Source of the DNA: Pseudopyrenochaeta lycopersici
Taxonomy: Eukaryota > Ascomycota > Dothideomycetes > Pleosporales > Pseudopyrenochaetaceae
Direction of reading: 5' to 3'
NCBI GenBank assembly: GCA_003313425.1
Contig: NHZP01000004.1
Span: 434,001 to 498,000, forward strand
Length of the DNA stretch: 64,000 nucleotides
The position numbers and the translations under genes are program-made. This document shows, in pieces, positions 44,401 to 56,600 of this stretch; positions within the stretch are counted from its first letter, which is position 1, and the number at the start of each line of letters is the position of its first letter. The notes below the pieces were generated by a model that saw nothing but the letters and a program-made list of their open reading frames with translations, was not told the origin of the DNA and did no database searches.

Positions 44401-47400
44401 GCTCAATGCGAAAGGCGAAGAATACCTTGCGCTGCCAATTCTTCATCTTTTGGTAAAGGTGCTTGAAATGCAGACAAGCTCAGAGACATCAGATCTTGTG
44501 ACTGCTCTGTGTGCACTAGGCTTGCAATTTCTGCGTCTTGGATATACAGGAAAGGCTGGTTTGTCTTTCAATAAAGCTGAGGCTTTGATCCAACATGAGA
44601 CTATCTCGACAGAGGCTAGGTTAAGATGGCACATCAGCTACGCCGAGTATCTCGCAGGCATTGGCAATGTTGCAAAATGGTAAGAATTTCTTGGCGTATC
44701 TTTTTATGGTCTCCGTTAATATGACTAGTGCAACAATCATGTCTGATGCACATTCGATCTCCCTAAAAGACCAGCAATTTATGGACTTAGCGAAGCCTTC
44801 AACCACACTCTCTGGAAGACTACGTTTCAATAGGATATTGGCGGATGCATGCTATATCTACGCACTGCAAGCAACTGCCAATGGATCCTACAAGGAAGCT
44901 GCGAAGCATGCAAAGCAGTGTGTGGCACTCAATCGTCGTATTTGGGCTGCACTAGAGTCAAATATCAACGCCAAGAACATTACTCTCACAACTGATGATG
45001 AATTAGAAGTAAACGGTTCAAGTCGGGTGGCATTTGATCCGTTAAGCTCCATGCGCAACAACAAAGGATTACCTCTTGTCATGTCTGTGACGCACGAGGC
45101 GCTGAACGGGGCTAGTTTCTGGTCCTTGGTTCCAGCATTGTATCGCGCACTAATGCAACACTCACAGGTGTACGCCCATCAAGGACTGCTACAAGAGGCT
45201 ATATACGTTGCAGAACAAGCTGAGAAAGTTGCTTCAGCAACTAGTTCACCGACACTCATGACTGACAATGCTAGCTGGCGGGCAGACTGCTGGGCTCAGA
45301 GTGGCAGAACTGACAAAGCTGAGACCATCCTTCAATCTCTTCATCATATTTCCTCACGCAGATGTTTATCTGCGGTAGGCTACCACTCAGCGCTTGCTCG
45401 ATTACACCACAGCAATGGCCAATACAACGAGGAAGTTGCTTCATACAACAATGTGGAGCAGCTCCTAGAAGATCTCAGTTTGCCATCTTATATCAAATAT
45501 CTGGAGACCTTTCTACCATCAGTTGATTCTGTAGCAGAACGCATATCCAACATGACTCTGGACACTAACGAGTCATCCAAAGCAAAACAAGTCACCAGAG
45601 ATCGTAAACCCACAGCTAAATCCGGCCGTCGAAACGTATCTAAGATTGCGACGAAGGCTAATGCGAATGCCAGTACTGAAAACGCCGCGAAGGCAGGTAC
45701 CAACCCTAAACGTCAAGTCACCACGCCTGCAACCCTACATGCTCCTAGCATCGCCACTGAATGTTCCATCCTGCGCCTCATGCGAACCAACATCATGGAC
45801 CGCAAAGTACTTGCGCACATTCTGCTGGATGATCTCGTCACGGCATTGGATTCCCTTAGACGAGCAGGGGAATTCCAATATGGTATGAATCAAGAGATCT
45901 CGCACATGTGGGCTGCATACAAAACAAGTCTGGCACACACTGTCAAGCAAATTGCCGAAGACTTCACCGTAAACACGCTGCCAGAATCCACCATTGCGTT
46001 TCCTGCCATTGGTTTCAATGAAAGAAGCTCACCCGAGGAGCTACAAGTCAAGCGCACAGCGGTTACTTCTTCAACTATTACCAAGGGCAGCCGAACAAAG
46101 AAGCCGCCGAGGGAAGATTTCATGAGCACTTTACGCGACGCTCGAGATCGTCTCGTAGAAGCACATGGACTGTCTGCCACTAACAGATCTAATCATCTGT
46201 TTCAGCAAATCTCCTTGGCATTAGGCCATGTCACGGTCTTGTTATCAGCAGTCTCTGGGTCGGAGCTACGAGGCTCTCTTCATCCGTTGTACGCAGCTTA
46301 CATGAGCGGTGTGTACAGTCCCAGCCTCAATAGCTAGTATAAGCTAATTAAAAACAGAAATCCCCAAATGCAATTCACTGTCGCTCTCGCAGGAATCCAT
46401 CGAAGCTGAGAAAGAACAGATGTCGCGTGACGAGTGCCTGAAGTGGCCAACAGGCGCCCCCTCAAGAAGTGCTATCATATCAGTACCAGACTTCCAGAGA
46501 GATTACATCGACATCATTCCAGAAGAATGGACTGCTATTTCTTTGGCACTGAATGAGAGTCGCGACGAGATGTACATTACACGTTTTGAGAGCGGCCTCT
46601 CTCCCTTCGTGCTCCGCTTACCGCTAGCTCGTCACGCTTCTCGCGACTTAGATGAGGAAGAATTTTCTTTTGAAGATGGGAAGAGAGACTTCGATGAGAT
46701 CATCGAACTCAGTGACTTCAGTACTAGGACCGCCAAGGATATGACTTCGAGAGAAGCTCGAAAACAATGGTGGGCTGAGCGTGAGGCTCTCGACACTCGG
46801 CTTCACGAGCTGCTCATCAATATGGAGAACATATGGCTCGGCGGCTTCAAAGGGATCTTTTCGCAACATAAAAGACAACCTGCCCTACTTTCTCGCTTTC
46901 GAAAGTCTCTCGACAATATTTTGAATCAGCACTTGCCTTCTCGTAGGAAGAAAAGCCAGCAAAAGAGGCCCGTTCTCGATTCCCGAGTCTTAGAGCTGTT
47001 CATCGGGCTCGGCGATGCCACCAACGAAGAGTCCGATCTAGACGAAGCGCTCATGGATCTTGTCTACTTCGTTGTAGACATTCTCCAACTTAATGGTGAG
47101 CGCAACGCCTATGATGAGATCGACTTTGATGCCATAGTTGTCGAAACAAATGATGCATTGCGTGCATATCACAGTGCATCCCATAAGTTTGAGACCGCAT
47201 CTCGGCACACACTACTCGTTCTGGACAAGAATTTGCATGCTTTCCCTTGGGAGTCGCTGCCTTGTCTAGATCAGCTGTCGATATCTCGGCTTCCTTCCCT
47301 TGCTGCTTTACGCGAGCGACTACTTGCTGCACGGTCTTCTCGTACTGAGCAAAATGCTGCTCCAGGACACTACATATGCGCTGATACCGGAGGATCGAGT

Positions 47401-48138
47401 ATTCTCAATCCATCGGGAGACCTGTCTCACACTTTAAGGACGATCAAGCCACGATTAGATGAGCTCCAAGGGCCATGGAGTCATATTTCCAACCGCGCGC
47501 CATCCGAGAAAGAGTTTGAGGACTCTTTAAGAGAGAAAGACTTAGTACTGTATTTTGGGCATGGCAGCGGCGCACAATACGTCAAATCAAAATCAATCCG
47601 ACGTCTCTACCCCGGCCAACAGAATGGGCACGATAGGAGACCTGGTTGTGCAACAACGCTTCTTTTTGGCTGTTCATCTGTACATCTTACTGAAAATGGC
47701 ATATATGAGTCGTCTGGCATGCTAGCTTCATATCTCACTGCTGGTGCACCGGCCGTAGTCGGTATGCTCTGGGATGTCACCGACAAAGATTGTGATCGCC
47801 TCGCTGTGAAAGCAGGCGAGCTGTGGGGATTGTGGCCTATGCAACAGGAAGATATCCAGCTACCTAAGACGCAAGGGAAGATGCCTGCGAGGAAGGGAAA
47901 AGGCAAAGGCAGAGCGGCACATATAGTGAGTGAGGTGGATGGTACGGTGGGATCAGGAAGTGGAAGAAATGCAAACAAGGGAAAAGATAGAACCGATGAC
48001 GAGATGCGTCCTAATGGGGACAGGCGGAGGAGAGTGGGATTGGATGAGGCAGTGAGGGATGCAAGAAAGTCATGTGTGCTGAGGTACCTGAACGGGGCCG
48101 CAGCTGTCGTCTATGGCATTCCGGTGTATCTAGAGTAA
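41423..48138 (+). CDS. esp1: Separase (ESP1/Cut1/BimB), peptidase C50
   Basis: Giant cysteine protease that cuts the cohesin kleisin at anaphase onset; it is held inactive by securin. Three exons (41423-44679, 44729-46310, 46393-48138) join in phase into 2194 residues, the usual fungal size. The catalytic domain is at the C-terminus: VLYFGHGSGAQYV with His2003, and LLFGCSSVHLTE with Cys2040. GAPAVVGMLWDVTDKDCDRL and the final YLNGAAAVVYGIPVYLE also match the family. The N-terminal two thirds is helical repeat with little local similarity, as expected. Residues 1-180 are basic and low in complexity. Exon 2 is taken to end at GGT|GTGTAC (46310), the only donor nearby that keeps phase 0 into GAATCCATCGAAGC. 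A basic insert near 2100-2150 (MPARKGKGKGRA) interrupts the end of the protease domain. The exon 2 donor is the least certain point. Confidence 0.95.
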
Positions 48139-48881
48139 ACGTCACGGTGTGGTGAGGGCGAGTAGGCAGATTCTCACAGCATTGCAAACAGTTGTATTGA
48201 CTCTTGTGCGACACCGCCAGTGCAATACTGGGCGATCTATTGAATTCTATTTGTGTTTCAGCAACTGCATACCACATGCCTGCTCGCCTATTATATTGGG
48301 GCCGTCTTCGCGCTACGCCTCATTAGATTTGTTGGTACTCATAGAGCTCGGGTCCTTGAAACTAATCTAAAAATTTCCGGTCAAAGACCCCTGTGTTTTC
48401 CCATGTCACACTTTTTTCGAGTCACGAAGATGCACTTTCCTGACACAAAGTACCTCGAAACTGCTCCCCATTCAGTCTTCATCTCTTCGATATCTCGCGC
48501 CCATTAGTGCGTCTTAAGCCTTTGAGGGCAGCAGGCTGTATTCAGTCCTTTGTTGACTAGAGAGGCGCGGACCTGCACTGAAACGGCACAAGCTGCAGAG
48601 ATGATGACTGTGAGGCTGTGCTGCCTAGTCTTCTGCCTTGCTTATCGGATATTGGTGATGTGACTGTTTGAGGGCGCCTGAAAATGGGGCCAAGAAACGC
48701 GGCGGTGTGGCACAAATCTTTTGTTATTCAAAAACCCGACTCCCGCATACGTGGGCAAATAATTCTGTCATCCTCTTCATCTAATCTCATATCTGCTGAA
48801 ATTTTTGGAACGAGCAGTGCTACATACCCGCCAGGTTTTGGTGCCCTATATCACAACACCACTCCCCATACTACCTGCATC
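48139..48881. other. Intergenic between separase and a membrane protein gene
   Basis: Separase 3' UTR and the promoter of the next plus-strand gene. No gene is seen. A CCTATATC lies about 35 nt before the ATG at 48882. Confidence 0.45.
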
Positions 48882-49459
48882 ATGTCGAACCCCATCATCA
48901 ACTTCATCGTGCGCGGTTTCCAGTTCCTGTTCGCCATTATCATCCTTGGACTATCAGTGTCATTGATTCGCGATCATCATTGGGGCAATCTCCCTGCGAC
49001 CCTGGGGTTTGCTGCATTCGTAGGTGGTGTTTCGATAGTAGGCGCTCTACTGGGCCTTGCTGCGACCTGGGTCTCCTTCTTAGAGGGTACTATCGGCCTC
49101 ATTATCGATGGGTTGGTGGCCATCATTAATATTGCTGGTGGAATTGTATGTCAACCGCCCTCAAACCTCACAATTGTCTCATTGCTGACTTTGATGCGAA
49201 GCTCATGGCCCTAAAGCTGAAGGGCGTACAATGTAAAGGCGATTTAAGCAAGGACAACGCCCGAAAGCTACTCAACAACGATATGCTGAATGGGGGATGC
49301 CGAGGCAAGGATGAATGCTACTGGTACTACAATAATCCGGGCAAAATCCTTTCGCATTGCAGGGAGAGCCAGGCAGACTTGGTGTTTATGTTTCTCATTG
49401 CTGCTTTGCTTGCTGCTTCTGCCCTTCTGACTTTCTTGCGAATGAGGAAGGGATATTAG
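48882..49459 (+). CDS. Four-helix MARVEL-like membrane protein
   Basis: A 173-residue tetraspan protein in two exons (48882-49145, 49202-49459) with a 56-nt GTATGT..GAAG intron in phase 0. Helix 1 is FIVRGFQFLFAIIILGLSVSLI. Helices 2 and 3 lie in LGFAAFVGGVSIVGALLGLAA and FLEGTIGLIIDGLVAIINIAGG. A Cys-containing loop (KGVQCKGDL...GGCRGKDECYWYYNNP...HCRE) with four cysteines precedes helix 4 (VFMFLIAALLAASALLTFL). This matches the topology of fungal MARVEL/Nce102-like proteins of plasma-membrane domains. The acceptor GCGAAG is the only AG available before the reading frame resumes, so the intron is well constrained. An ATG upstream at 48684 is less likely because the canonical MSNPIINFIVRG N-terminus starts at 48882. 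Confidence 0.8.
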
Positions 49460-51154
49460 GGTTGTGGTCAAGAAATTTCTGTAGGTTCTTCCCTCGCGTG
49501 ACTATTTTGGTCGATGTGGAGACGTTGGGCTTCGGAACGTTTGGGAGTTAAGGGACAGAAATTGTGTTGGACATTACAAAGCTAGAGATGATACTTGATT
49601 TGTACACACAGCACTTTCGCAGGGCTAGTATACTTTGTCTTTCATTTTTCGATACCCTAATCTGATGAAGCAATGCCTGTTCTATCTTTTCGCAAGTGGT
49701 GCATGGCATGACTAATCTCATTTTACTGGAGTTGCTCAAGGTTCAATCTGTCGGTAACGAAATCTGTCAAACTTTCAATTCGAATACAATGCAATAATCT
49801 CAGAATTCTGTACTCGCTGTGAATCGTAGGCCATAACATGATGAAGGTCCTGGAAAGGCAATACAAACGTCTGCATTCGTGAGTTAGGTTTCTGACACAC
49901 CGCCGCAAAACTGACCTGATATAGCGTGTCTATAGTTCATATTCTATCTTCATGTGCACTTGATAAATTTTCAGAGAGGCCTCTTACCATTACATATACT
50001 GCTCCAGGGTCATCTGACATTGCCCGGCATGGCTTTCGATACATTATTCATTCCCAATTGATTGCTGTTGCGAACAACGCGCCGGGACCTATTATACCGC
50101 GCTCTTTACATTTCTGGGGACAGCAATAGGTTTCCCCTACTCCTGCTCAGCCTGGGTGCTGGCTCTTGCAGTGGACTGTGCTCAATTAGATCGTATAGCT
50201 GATTCCTTCGAGCTTTTCCTAATAGACAGTGGTCCGCCAATAGATCACCTAGACATCTGTTGCCCAGCTCCCTCCTTTCCTCCACAATTATATGGTGGCA
50301 TATTTTTCTTTTATTTGGTTCGAGATCATTAGCTTCTCGGCCACTGTAGTCCATGGTCCCAACGGTAGCCATGGTTGGAAGAAGGGTCTTATGACTTCAG
50401 TGTATGCTCCAGCATCGGTGGGATAACGCCTTTTGGTGCTTTTCTCAGACTAGTTCTGGGGTATAATGAGCTGTTTGGACGTTATTTCGAGGCAATCGAC
50501 ATCGTGGGAAGCTGTAGCCGATATCATCGATGGACCAACAAGTCTTCACTCATTTGCAAGGATCGCTTGAGCTGACACCATGTACAGAGATATGAGCCAT
50601 CAGATCAGATAGCGATATAGACCACTATGTATGAAGATGGATTCGTTGCTATTGATATCCTGACCGATGGCTGTCGTATGTAGACGGAAATGCTGTGGGG
50701 TTGGAATGCGGAGAATGGTTGATGCGATATTTGATTGAATGTGTGTTTAACGTAGATGCCAGTTGAACTCAGGGTTCATGTCTGACGGTAGTACTACTTA
50801 ATGTGTTGACAGTTCTACGTATGAGACGAAGTTCGAAGGCCGTGGATGCAAGTGTGTGGTATTGGGCATGAAATGGGGCCCATGCAGTGAAAGCTGTCGT
50901 AAGATTTTAGTGTTACAGTGTTCGGCTGGTTCAAAGCCGGAGTCATCGCTCAACGGGATTGCGCAAAGAGCTAGAGGTCACAGAGTATGTCGATTCCATT
51001 CGTAACTGCTGAAAATCATTATTCAAGCCATATGGTCAAACTCAATTTATTAACACATGAATTCGTGTCCAATTCTCTACCGGTGCATATGCAGCCTTGG
51101 TGATATCCCAATCGTTCTCCTTCGACGACAACGCCCTCCCACACAGGACGTAAA
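49460..51154. other. Gene-poor region, 1.7 kb
   Basis: No gene is supported. One minus-strand ORF (50106-50372, 88 codons, ATG start) is hydrophilic and protein-like, but no family is recognised. Confidence 0.4.
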
Positions 51155-51581
51155 TTAAACAGGGCAAGACTACGGACAACATTAGTATTCATATCACATG
51201 CTTCCGATAACAGTCAACCTCTCCAGAGACGTACACTGCCGCAGGATCCGCAAGTCTTGCTGCCATCGCTGATCCCTGCGCCGCACTTGGGGCAGTCGTT
51301 GTGGTTGTTATTGACGAGGATAGAGGTAAACTGCATTTTGTCGGTTTTCGCACTCTTAAGGCTGCTCTGAATTTTCTCGGTTGGTATTGCTGTGGCCGCA
51401 GTGTGGTGGTATGGGCTTGCTTGGTGAGATAGCTGAGGTTGGAGGGGTAAGTGGGGTTGATATAAGAAGCTTCTGCAGAACCAGGCAGCTCCGGCAAGGC
51501 TGGGGAGCTAATGCATGCGTAGTCAGATGACGGGGGCGCGGTAAATGCGCTGGGTTTTGCAATTGGATCGGTGAGTGACAT
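51155..51581 (-). CDS. Small zinc-ribbon protein, start unresolved
   Basis: The supported part is a frame, open from 51507 down to 51235, that reads IPTEKIQSSLKSAKTDKMQF, then SILVNNNHNDCPKCG, then ISDGSKTCGSCGS. At 51235 a donor (GTACGT) begins a 65-nt intron with an ATACTAATG branch point and a CCGTAG acceptor. The last exon, 51155-51169, adds only SCPV and a stop, so the two CxxC knuckles end in a short conserved-looking CGSCGSSCPV tail. This C-terminus resembles small fungal zinc-ribbon proteins I recall, but no gene name is claimed. The start is unresolved. The ORF from ATG 51581 (MSLTDPIAKPS) is in another frame, and an upstream exon joined at an acceptor near 51508 (preceded by a CTGAC branch site) or near 51475 is needed. 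Function unknown; four cysteines suggest one zinc site. Confidence 0.6.
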
Positions 51582-51710
51582 GCGTGGGAGAAGTGTGGTT
51601 CCTACGTGGGAATCGCGGTATTGCGAGTGTCGTGGAACGAATGAGGCAGATCAGGAAGGGAGACAAACGCCCGACAACAGTATCAGGACGTTTCCATTAC
51701 CCGTGGCATC

Positions 51711-52598
51711 CTACCTAACGTGACAAATGATCTGGCCGTTGATTACTGCGAACCATCCGTCCTCTTTCTGCTCCATCTCCCTAAATGTCGCGGCTATTGC
51801 TTCGAGATCCTGCTCAGTGGCGAAGCCACTGTCTAGAGCTCTCTGCTTGTAGTCGCTCTTAACTGTTCTCTCAGCCCATAGTTGACACCAAAATTTCCTC
51901 TCTTCCGGCGTACTAAAAGTCCAAGCTGCCACGCTAGCATCAATATCACTTCTTGGAAAGCCGGCTTGTAGCGCCACAGCATGCAGTCGCTTCCCAATGT
52001 TCGGGTATGCTTTCAACCCAAGAGCGACATTGATATAAAGGTCCTTCCACTTTTGCATGCCGGGATGTTCTGGATACCCTGTAGATGTAGTTAGAGAGTC
52101 AGTATTGTTCCACGTTGTGCTTCATATATATTGCATACAGTTCATCGCGGAATAGTCGCAGTCGCGGACGGCAAGGGCACCCCCAGGCTTTACAAGGCGC
52201 TTCATCTCTTTCATCGCACCGAGGGGTTCCTGGAGATGTTGTAACACCTGGTGTGCGTGTACGATGTCAAATCCTGCCTCTGCCACACCGTCTAGTTTAT
52301 CCCAACTGAAGATGTCGCCAACTTCGAAGCGCACATTTTTTACGCCCTTTTCTTCTGCGTGTTTCTTAGCTTTTTCAATGACTTCGGCGGAGGGGTCGAT
52401 GGCGTAAACAAAGCCTTCAGGTACGCGTGCGGCGAGATCTACCGTGATTGTTCCCGGACCACAGCCAACATCAAGAATTCTTATCGAAGGATTGTTGAGG
52501 TAGGGAAGAAGATGTGGGCACGAGTTCTCGACCGTCCGCCAGCTGTGGGACCGGAGCACCGAGGCGTGGTGACCGTGGAGGTACGGACCAGAGGCCAT
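51711..52598 (-). CDS. SAM-dependent methyltransferase (UbiE-like class I)
   Basis: Class I methyltransferase of 275 residues in two exons (52139-52598, 51711-52078) with a 60-nt GTATGC..CTACAG intron. Motif I is ILDVGCGPGTITVDLA. The acidic end of strand 2 is VYAIDPS. GDIFSW follows as motif II, FDIVHAHQVLQHL as the post-II motif, and MKRLVKPGGALAVRDCDY as motif III. The C-terminal half (HPGMQKWKDLYINV...GWFAVINGQIICHV) is the cap common to fungal UbiE/Coq5-like proteins of unknown substrate. The in-frame codon at 52673 is TTG, so ATG 52598 (MASGPYLHGHHASVLRSHSWRT) is the start. The HASVLRSHSWRT sequence just before the fold is typical of this subgroup. Small-molecule methylation is likely; the substrate is unknown. 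Confidence 0.9.
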
Positions 52599-54088
52599 GA
52601 TAGTAGCGACGAGAGTCTTGTGGGTAGAATCTGCCAAAAGGTAGATACAGAGAAATACAAACCAATGAATCAAGGACGATTATGGTGTATGTATAGACGA
52701 GCAGTATTCTCAATTCCGTGGGTAAGGTTAGCTAACGATCAGAGAACTCAAGTAGGATCACAAATGCGGGGAATGTCTTCAGGTAGCAGAGCCGAAGTCG
52801 CTCAATGTGCGAAAACGGAAGCTTCGTAACTGAGTAGTCTACAGTGCATAACACGTTGCTCACTTAAACGGACGCAGGCGATGATGCCTAGAGAACGTTC
52901 ATGACCCCAGGGCGCCGAATATCGGCCATCACGGTGCTGTTGCGGCTTAGTCATCCTATCCATCGTCGATGGTCGCAATGAGTTGAATGACCTAGATATC
53001 AGAAAACTGTTGGAAGAATTCAGATTGAAAGATCATTGTTCTTGCCGCCATGCATTTAATGAAGCAGCTTTTGTAGCTTGCGCCGATTCTATCATTACCC
53101 ATGACTGCCCTACAAACGTCATAGTATAGGTTATTACAGCAGTATTTCAATCCTGAGCAGAGCGCTAGTAGAGCATCTCGGCCATAGGGCCGAAGAATAA
53201 TGCGTTGGGTTTGGCGGATAGCTTTGCTAAAGATGGGACCAGTAGCGTAAGGCTATCGCGTAGTTGAGTAAGAAGTCTTCGGTAACAACCGAGCGAATGT
53301 GTCAAAAGAAGACTATCCAGGAAAGGCGATCGGCCAGACCACGATGATAATCTTTTGGGATGACATCAAAGCTGGTGGGGTATCGTCTACGGGATTTGGT
53401 CTATGTTCGAAGCTCAGTTTCTCTGCTATGCGACTGCGATCAAAGTGAGGTACCTACAGCGTATGAGGTATCAAAACGCTATAGGAAGCATGCTTTGTCC
53501 GTTCATGAAGTTAACTATAAGGTGGCATAAATACTATAATAGCAAGCTTACTCCTTTTTCATGGATCATTCTTCACTTCAGCTTCTCGGTACATTTGAAC
53601 AGCTTCGGGCAGTTACACTGATGAACAGGCTATGCCAGGAACCTCAAGTACGCATAGACTCAGCAACTTCTTTCTTTGTTTGCCTGGGAAAGCGCGACAC
53701 TTGCAAGGCCTCAAGTCATGTCATCTGCCTCGGCTCTATCATTGCGCTTCTTGCGCATGCCAACATTTTCTATCTCAAACGCTCTTATACCCCAAAATTC
53801 TCCATAAACGGATTACGAGCAATGACCAGCTCAAGCACACTTTGAACATGTGTCACAAAGCCTGCCTACACGTCATACTTGTGGCTCGCACCTTCACTGC
53901 ACACGTCTTACTAACATAGCAAACAAAAAAGCCTTGCGAGGCCCACCTGGCCTCTCGTCTCCACAGCATACATCTCCTCGCCTTTGGCTGCACAACTGCA
54001 TCTAGTCGCCGCTACAACTACCTCAAGGTACAACTGGTCACAAAAATCGTGTAGATTTATCCCCAAACCAACCTGTTTCCCCACTATC
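52599..54088. other. Intergenic, 1.5 kb
   Basis: Divergent region between the methyltransferase and the next plus-strand gene. Only short ORFs without motifs are seen. Confidence 0.4.
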
Positions 54089-56072
54089 ATGGTCGATTTC
54101 AAGGTCAACCTGAGCCCATACTCGCTTGAAGCCGCATTGGCAACGGACTGTGGCACACAAAGCGGCTGCTACATCCTCGATGTCGGCCGCGACGAGAAGG
54201 GCAATTCAGTTGCCTCGCTGAGGCATTTGATCGGAAAAGTTGACCACTATGTGCTTACTGTCAATGACTTGGTCAACCCCATCACGAAACTTTATGTCGT
54301 AGGGGACTGGAATATGTCTAGTTTTACTAGAGAATACAAAGAATCGGAAGCTGGAGAACAGGGAAACTATGTCGAAGCGGTGAGTATCTCCAAGGCATCT
54401 GTTGGTACCCCAAATACCGAAGTACACAACGCTAAATAGCTGCTCTTGTTGACACGACAGAAGCCATCGAACCTCACTACACAAGAGCAGGAATGGCATG
54501 AGGCGACAGAGAATATCATGAAGTTTGTATTACAGATGTCTGGACTTAAGGAGCTCACGTAAGTAAGCGAACGACTGTTTCCAAACTTTCTTGTTGATGA
54601 AAGGTAGCTGGATCTCTGGATTGCCTTTCGTCGCTGGCATCTTGGAGAAGCTCCCAACTTCATTGACAAAGCTCATTGTCGACCTTGGCCAGCCTGTTCG
54701 CCTACACCAAGATGGCGGACTCCTTCGCAAATCATATATCACGCAAACTGAGATGAGGGCGTTGCAGCAACAGACAAAACTTGAGGAGCTGCGTTTGTTT
54801 CACATGCATGACTCATTTCAGCCTGTTATATGGGAGACGGTATTTCGTAACGCTTCCAAGACTGGTATACGTGTACTGGATCTGCAGATGGCTGCTGCAC
54901 CCCTTGTGCGTTCAAAGCACTGGCGGAAGGCGAAGGATGTGGTTGGGCTGACTGTCTTGAATGAAGAACCCCATGGAAAAGAGTACAAGTAAGTCGTATT
55001 AATTTCCTTACATGCTCTGTCATGCTAGCACTTCCATTTTAGCAATAGCGCTGTCTTTTACAATATTTGTGAATGGCAACACTAACGCTTCCGTAGGGGT
55101 ATGGACGGAAAGGGAGTGCTTCATTACTCTGTCGGCACTGGTGAATACCTTGACAACCTCTGCATGCGTCGGGCTCGTATTGCGTCTGGCTTGGACGAAG
55201 CAAAGCCGCTCCCACTCTGGTAAATTCATCCTTAGATAAACATTGAGCCCTTACATAACTCTCACACATACTGAATCTGACTGCCTCATTCAAGGTGCTT
55301 GAAGCTCAATGGTTTTGTTATGGACCATCTACCTTTTGAGCACGAACTCTCTCGGATCGTTCTTCTTACTTGCGGCGAGAACTGCGTCGATGCCGGTATG
55401 CGAGCCCCTAAGACTGGATGTGCGGCACACAACAAGTGGAGTAGGACCGTGAATAACGCTGGGTCTCACTGCTTGATACAGTGGCCCAAGTGGACGGGCA
55501 TCTTTGACAACCAAGGCGACCAGCGGGATACCTACGGTAACGTGGTTCCACAAGAATTTGGTCTCTCTACGCCAATCGACGAGTACCCGCCATCACCTCC
55601 TATGCCCTTCACTGTAGAGTCATTGTGCATAAAGGACTTAGATACCTTGGATGGAACTGCAGCAGAAAGTTATTTTCCACGAGGGGCCTTATCTTCCTCA
55701 GTCGCACAGAAGTCTACTGGAGCCATCTCCAACGCTTCTACACGTGGATCAGAAGTGCCCACCTCGACCGTTGCTACTTTCAAGAAACATTTTGAACCAA
55801 TTCCAGTCACTGATGGATCGATAATCTCCAGTTCGTTTTCCTCAACCAGCCACAGCCTCGTTATTGTCAACAGCTCAGACAACAATGACTCACCTACTTC
55901 AACCTATGGAAGCTTTGAGCAAATTAGCACACAGAACGTCGATAGTTCTTCGAATGCCTCCGCAGCTGACTCAAAAACTCCGACGACCGGCGGGGATATT
56001 AGCCCAAAGGAAGATAGTTTCAAACACAAAGTAAGGCGATCCTGGGGCTGGCTATCTGGTTCTTCTTCTTGA
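54089..56072 (+). CDS. Conserved-looking fungal protein, unknown function
   Basis: Five exons (54089-54379, 54461-54558, 54608-54988, 55097-55219, 55295-56072) join in phase into 556 residues. Donors GTGAGT, GTAAGT, GTAAGT and GTAAAT and consistent phases make the model solid. The first 330 residues alternate short strands and Leu-rich helices (LPTSLTKLIVDLGQPVRL, TKLEELRLFHMHDSF, TGIRVLDLQMAAAP), reminiscent of the irregular leucine-rich regions in fungal F-box-like proteins. No F-box is visible at the N-terminus. ESEAGEQGNYVEA, LCMRRARIASG and WTGIFDNQGDQR are other landmarks. Residues 410-556 are Ser/Thr/Asp-rich and disordered, ending in HKVRRSWGWLSGSSS. In-frame upstream codons to 53984 are not ATG. 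I do not recognise the family. A protein-interaction role is only a guess. Confidence 0.8.
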
Positions 56073-56600
56073 GTCTAGTCTTGTACTACTTCTACTATCT
56101 TCGAGCAAATATCCCGGGACGGAGAGGTTTGGCACAAAGGATAGTCATCAAAGTATCTGACCCTCCCACATGCCCACCTTCCTTTTCATTCAACCCTTAT
56201 TGAGTTTGTCAACGAAAGCCTTCGACTCTAATAATGATTACGCCTGTAAATTTGAAATGCACTTCAAACAGATATGCGCTCATGAAGAACATTTGTAGCT
56301 CATCTCCACTGTAGTGCGCGTATAACAAGTCTACACCATTCCCCAATGTGAGAAAGGGTCAAATGGTCTTTTTAATACACTTTTTCTCCTCGCGCCAAGT
56401 GCACTGAAAACGCGGCCAAGCGATGATCGCATTTTGGTTGAATGACTATACTATTTTTCGATTGAACGCTCAATTTCGCTCTTATGCTATACTAATTATA
56501 CAATCCCAATGTAGCTGCTGGCGACCTATGCTTGACCTCCGAACAACCAATTTGCCCTACAATGACCATACTCATTTCGCCGAAAACATAAACTGCGAAA
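56073..56600. other. Convergent intergenic region
   Basis: AT-rich 3' UTR region between converging genes. No gene is seen. Confidence 0.45.

Noticed and set aside
50106..50372. 88-codon hydrophilic minus-strand ORF with an ATG
   Set aside because: Protein-like text but no motif, homolog recall or splice partners.
52599..52673. Upstream in-frame extension of the methyltransferase with a hydrophobic leader
   Set aside because: The codon at 52673 is TTG, not ATG; the extension is probably 5' UTR.
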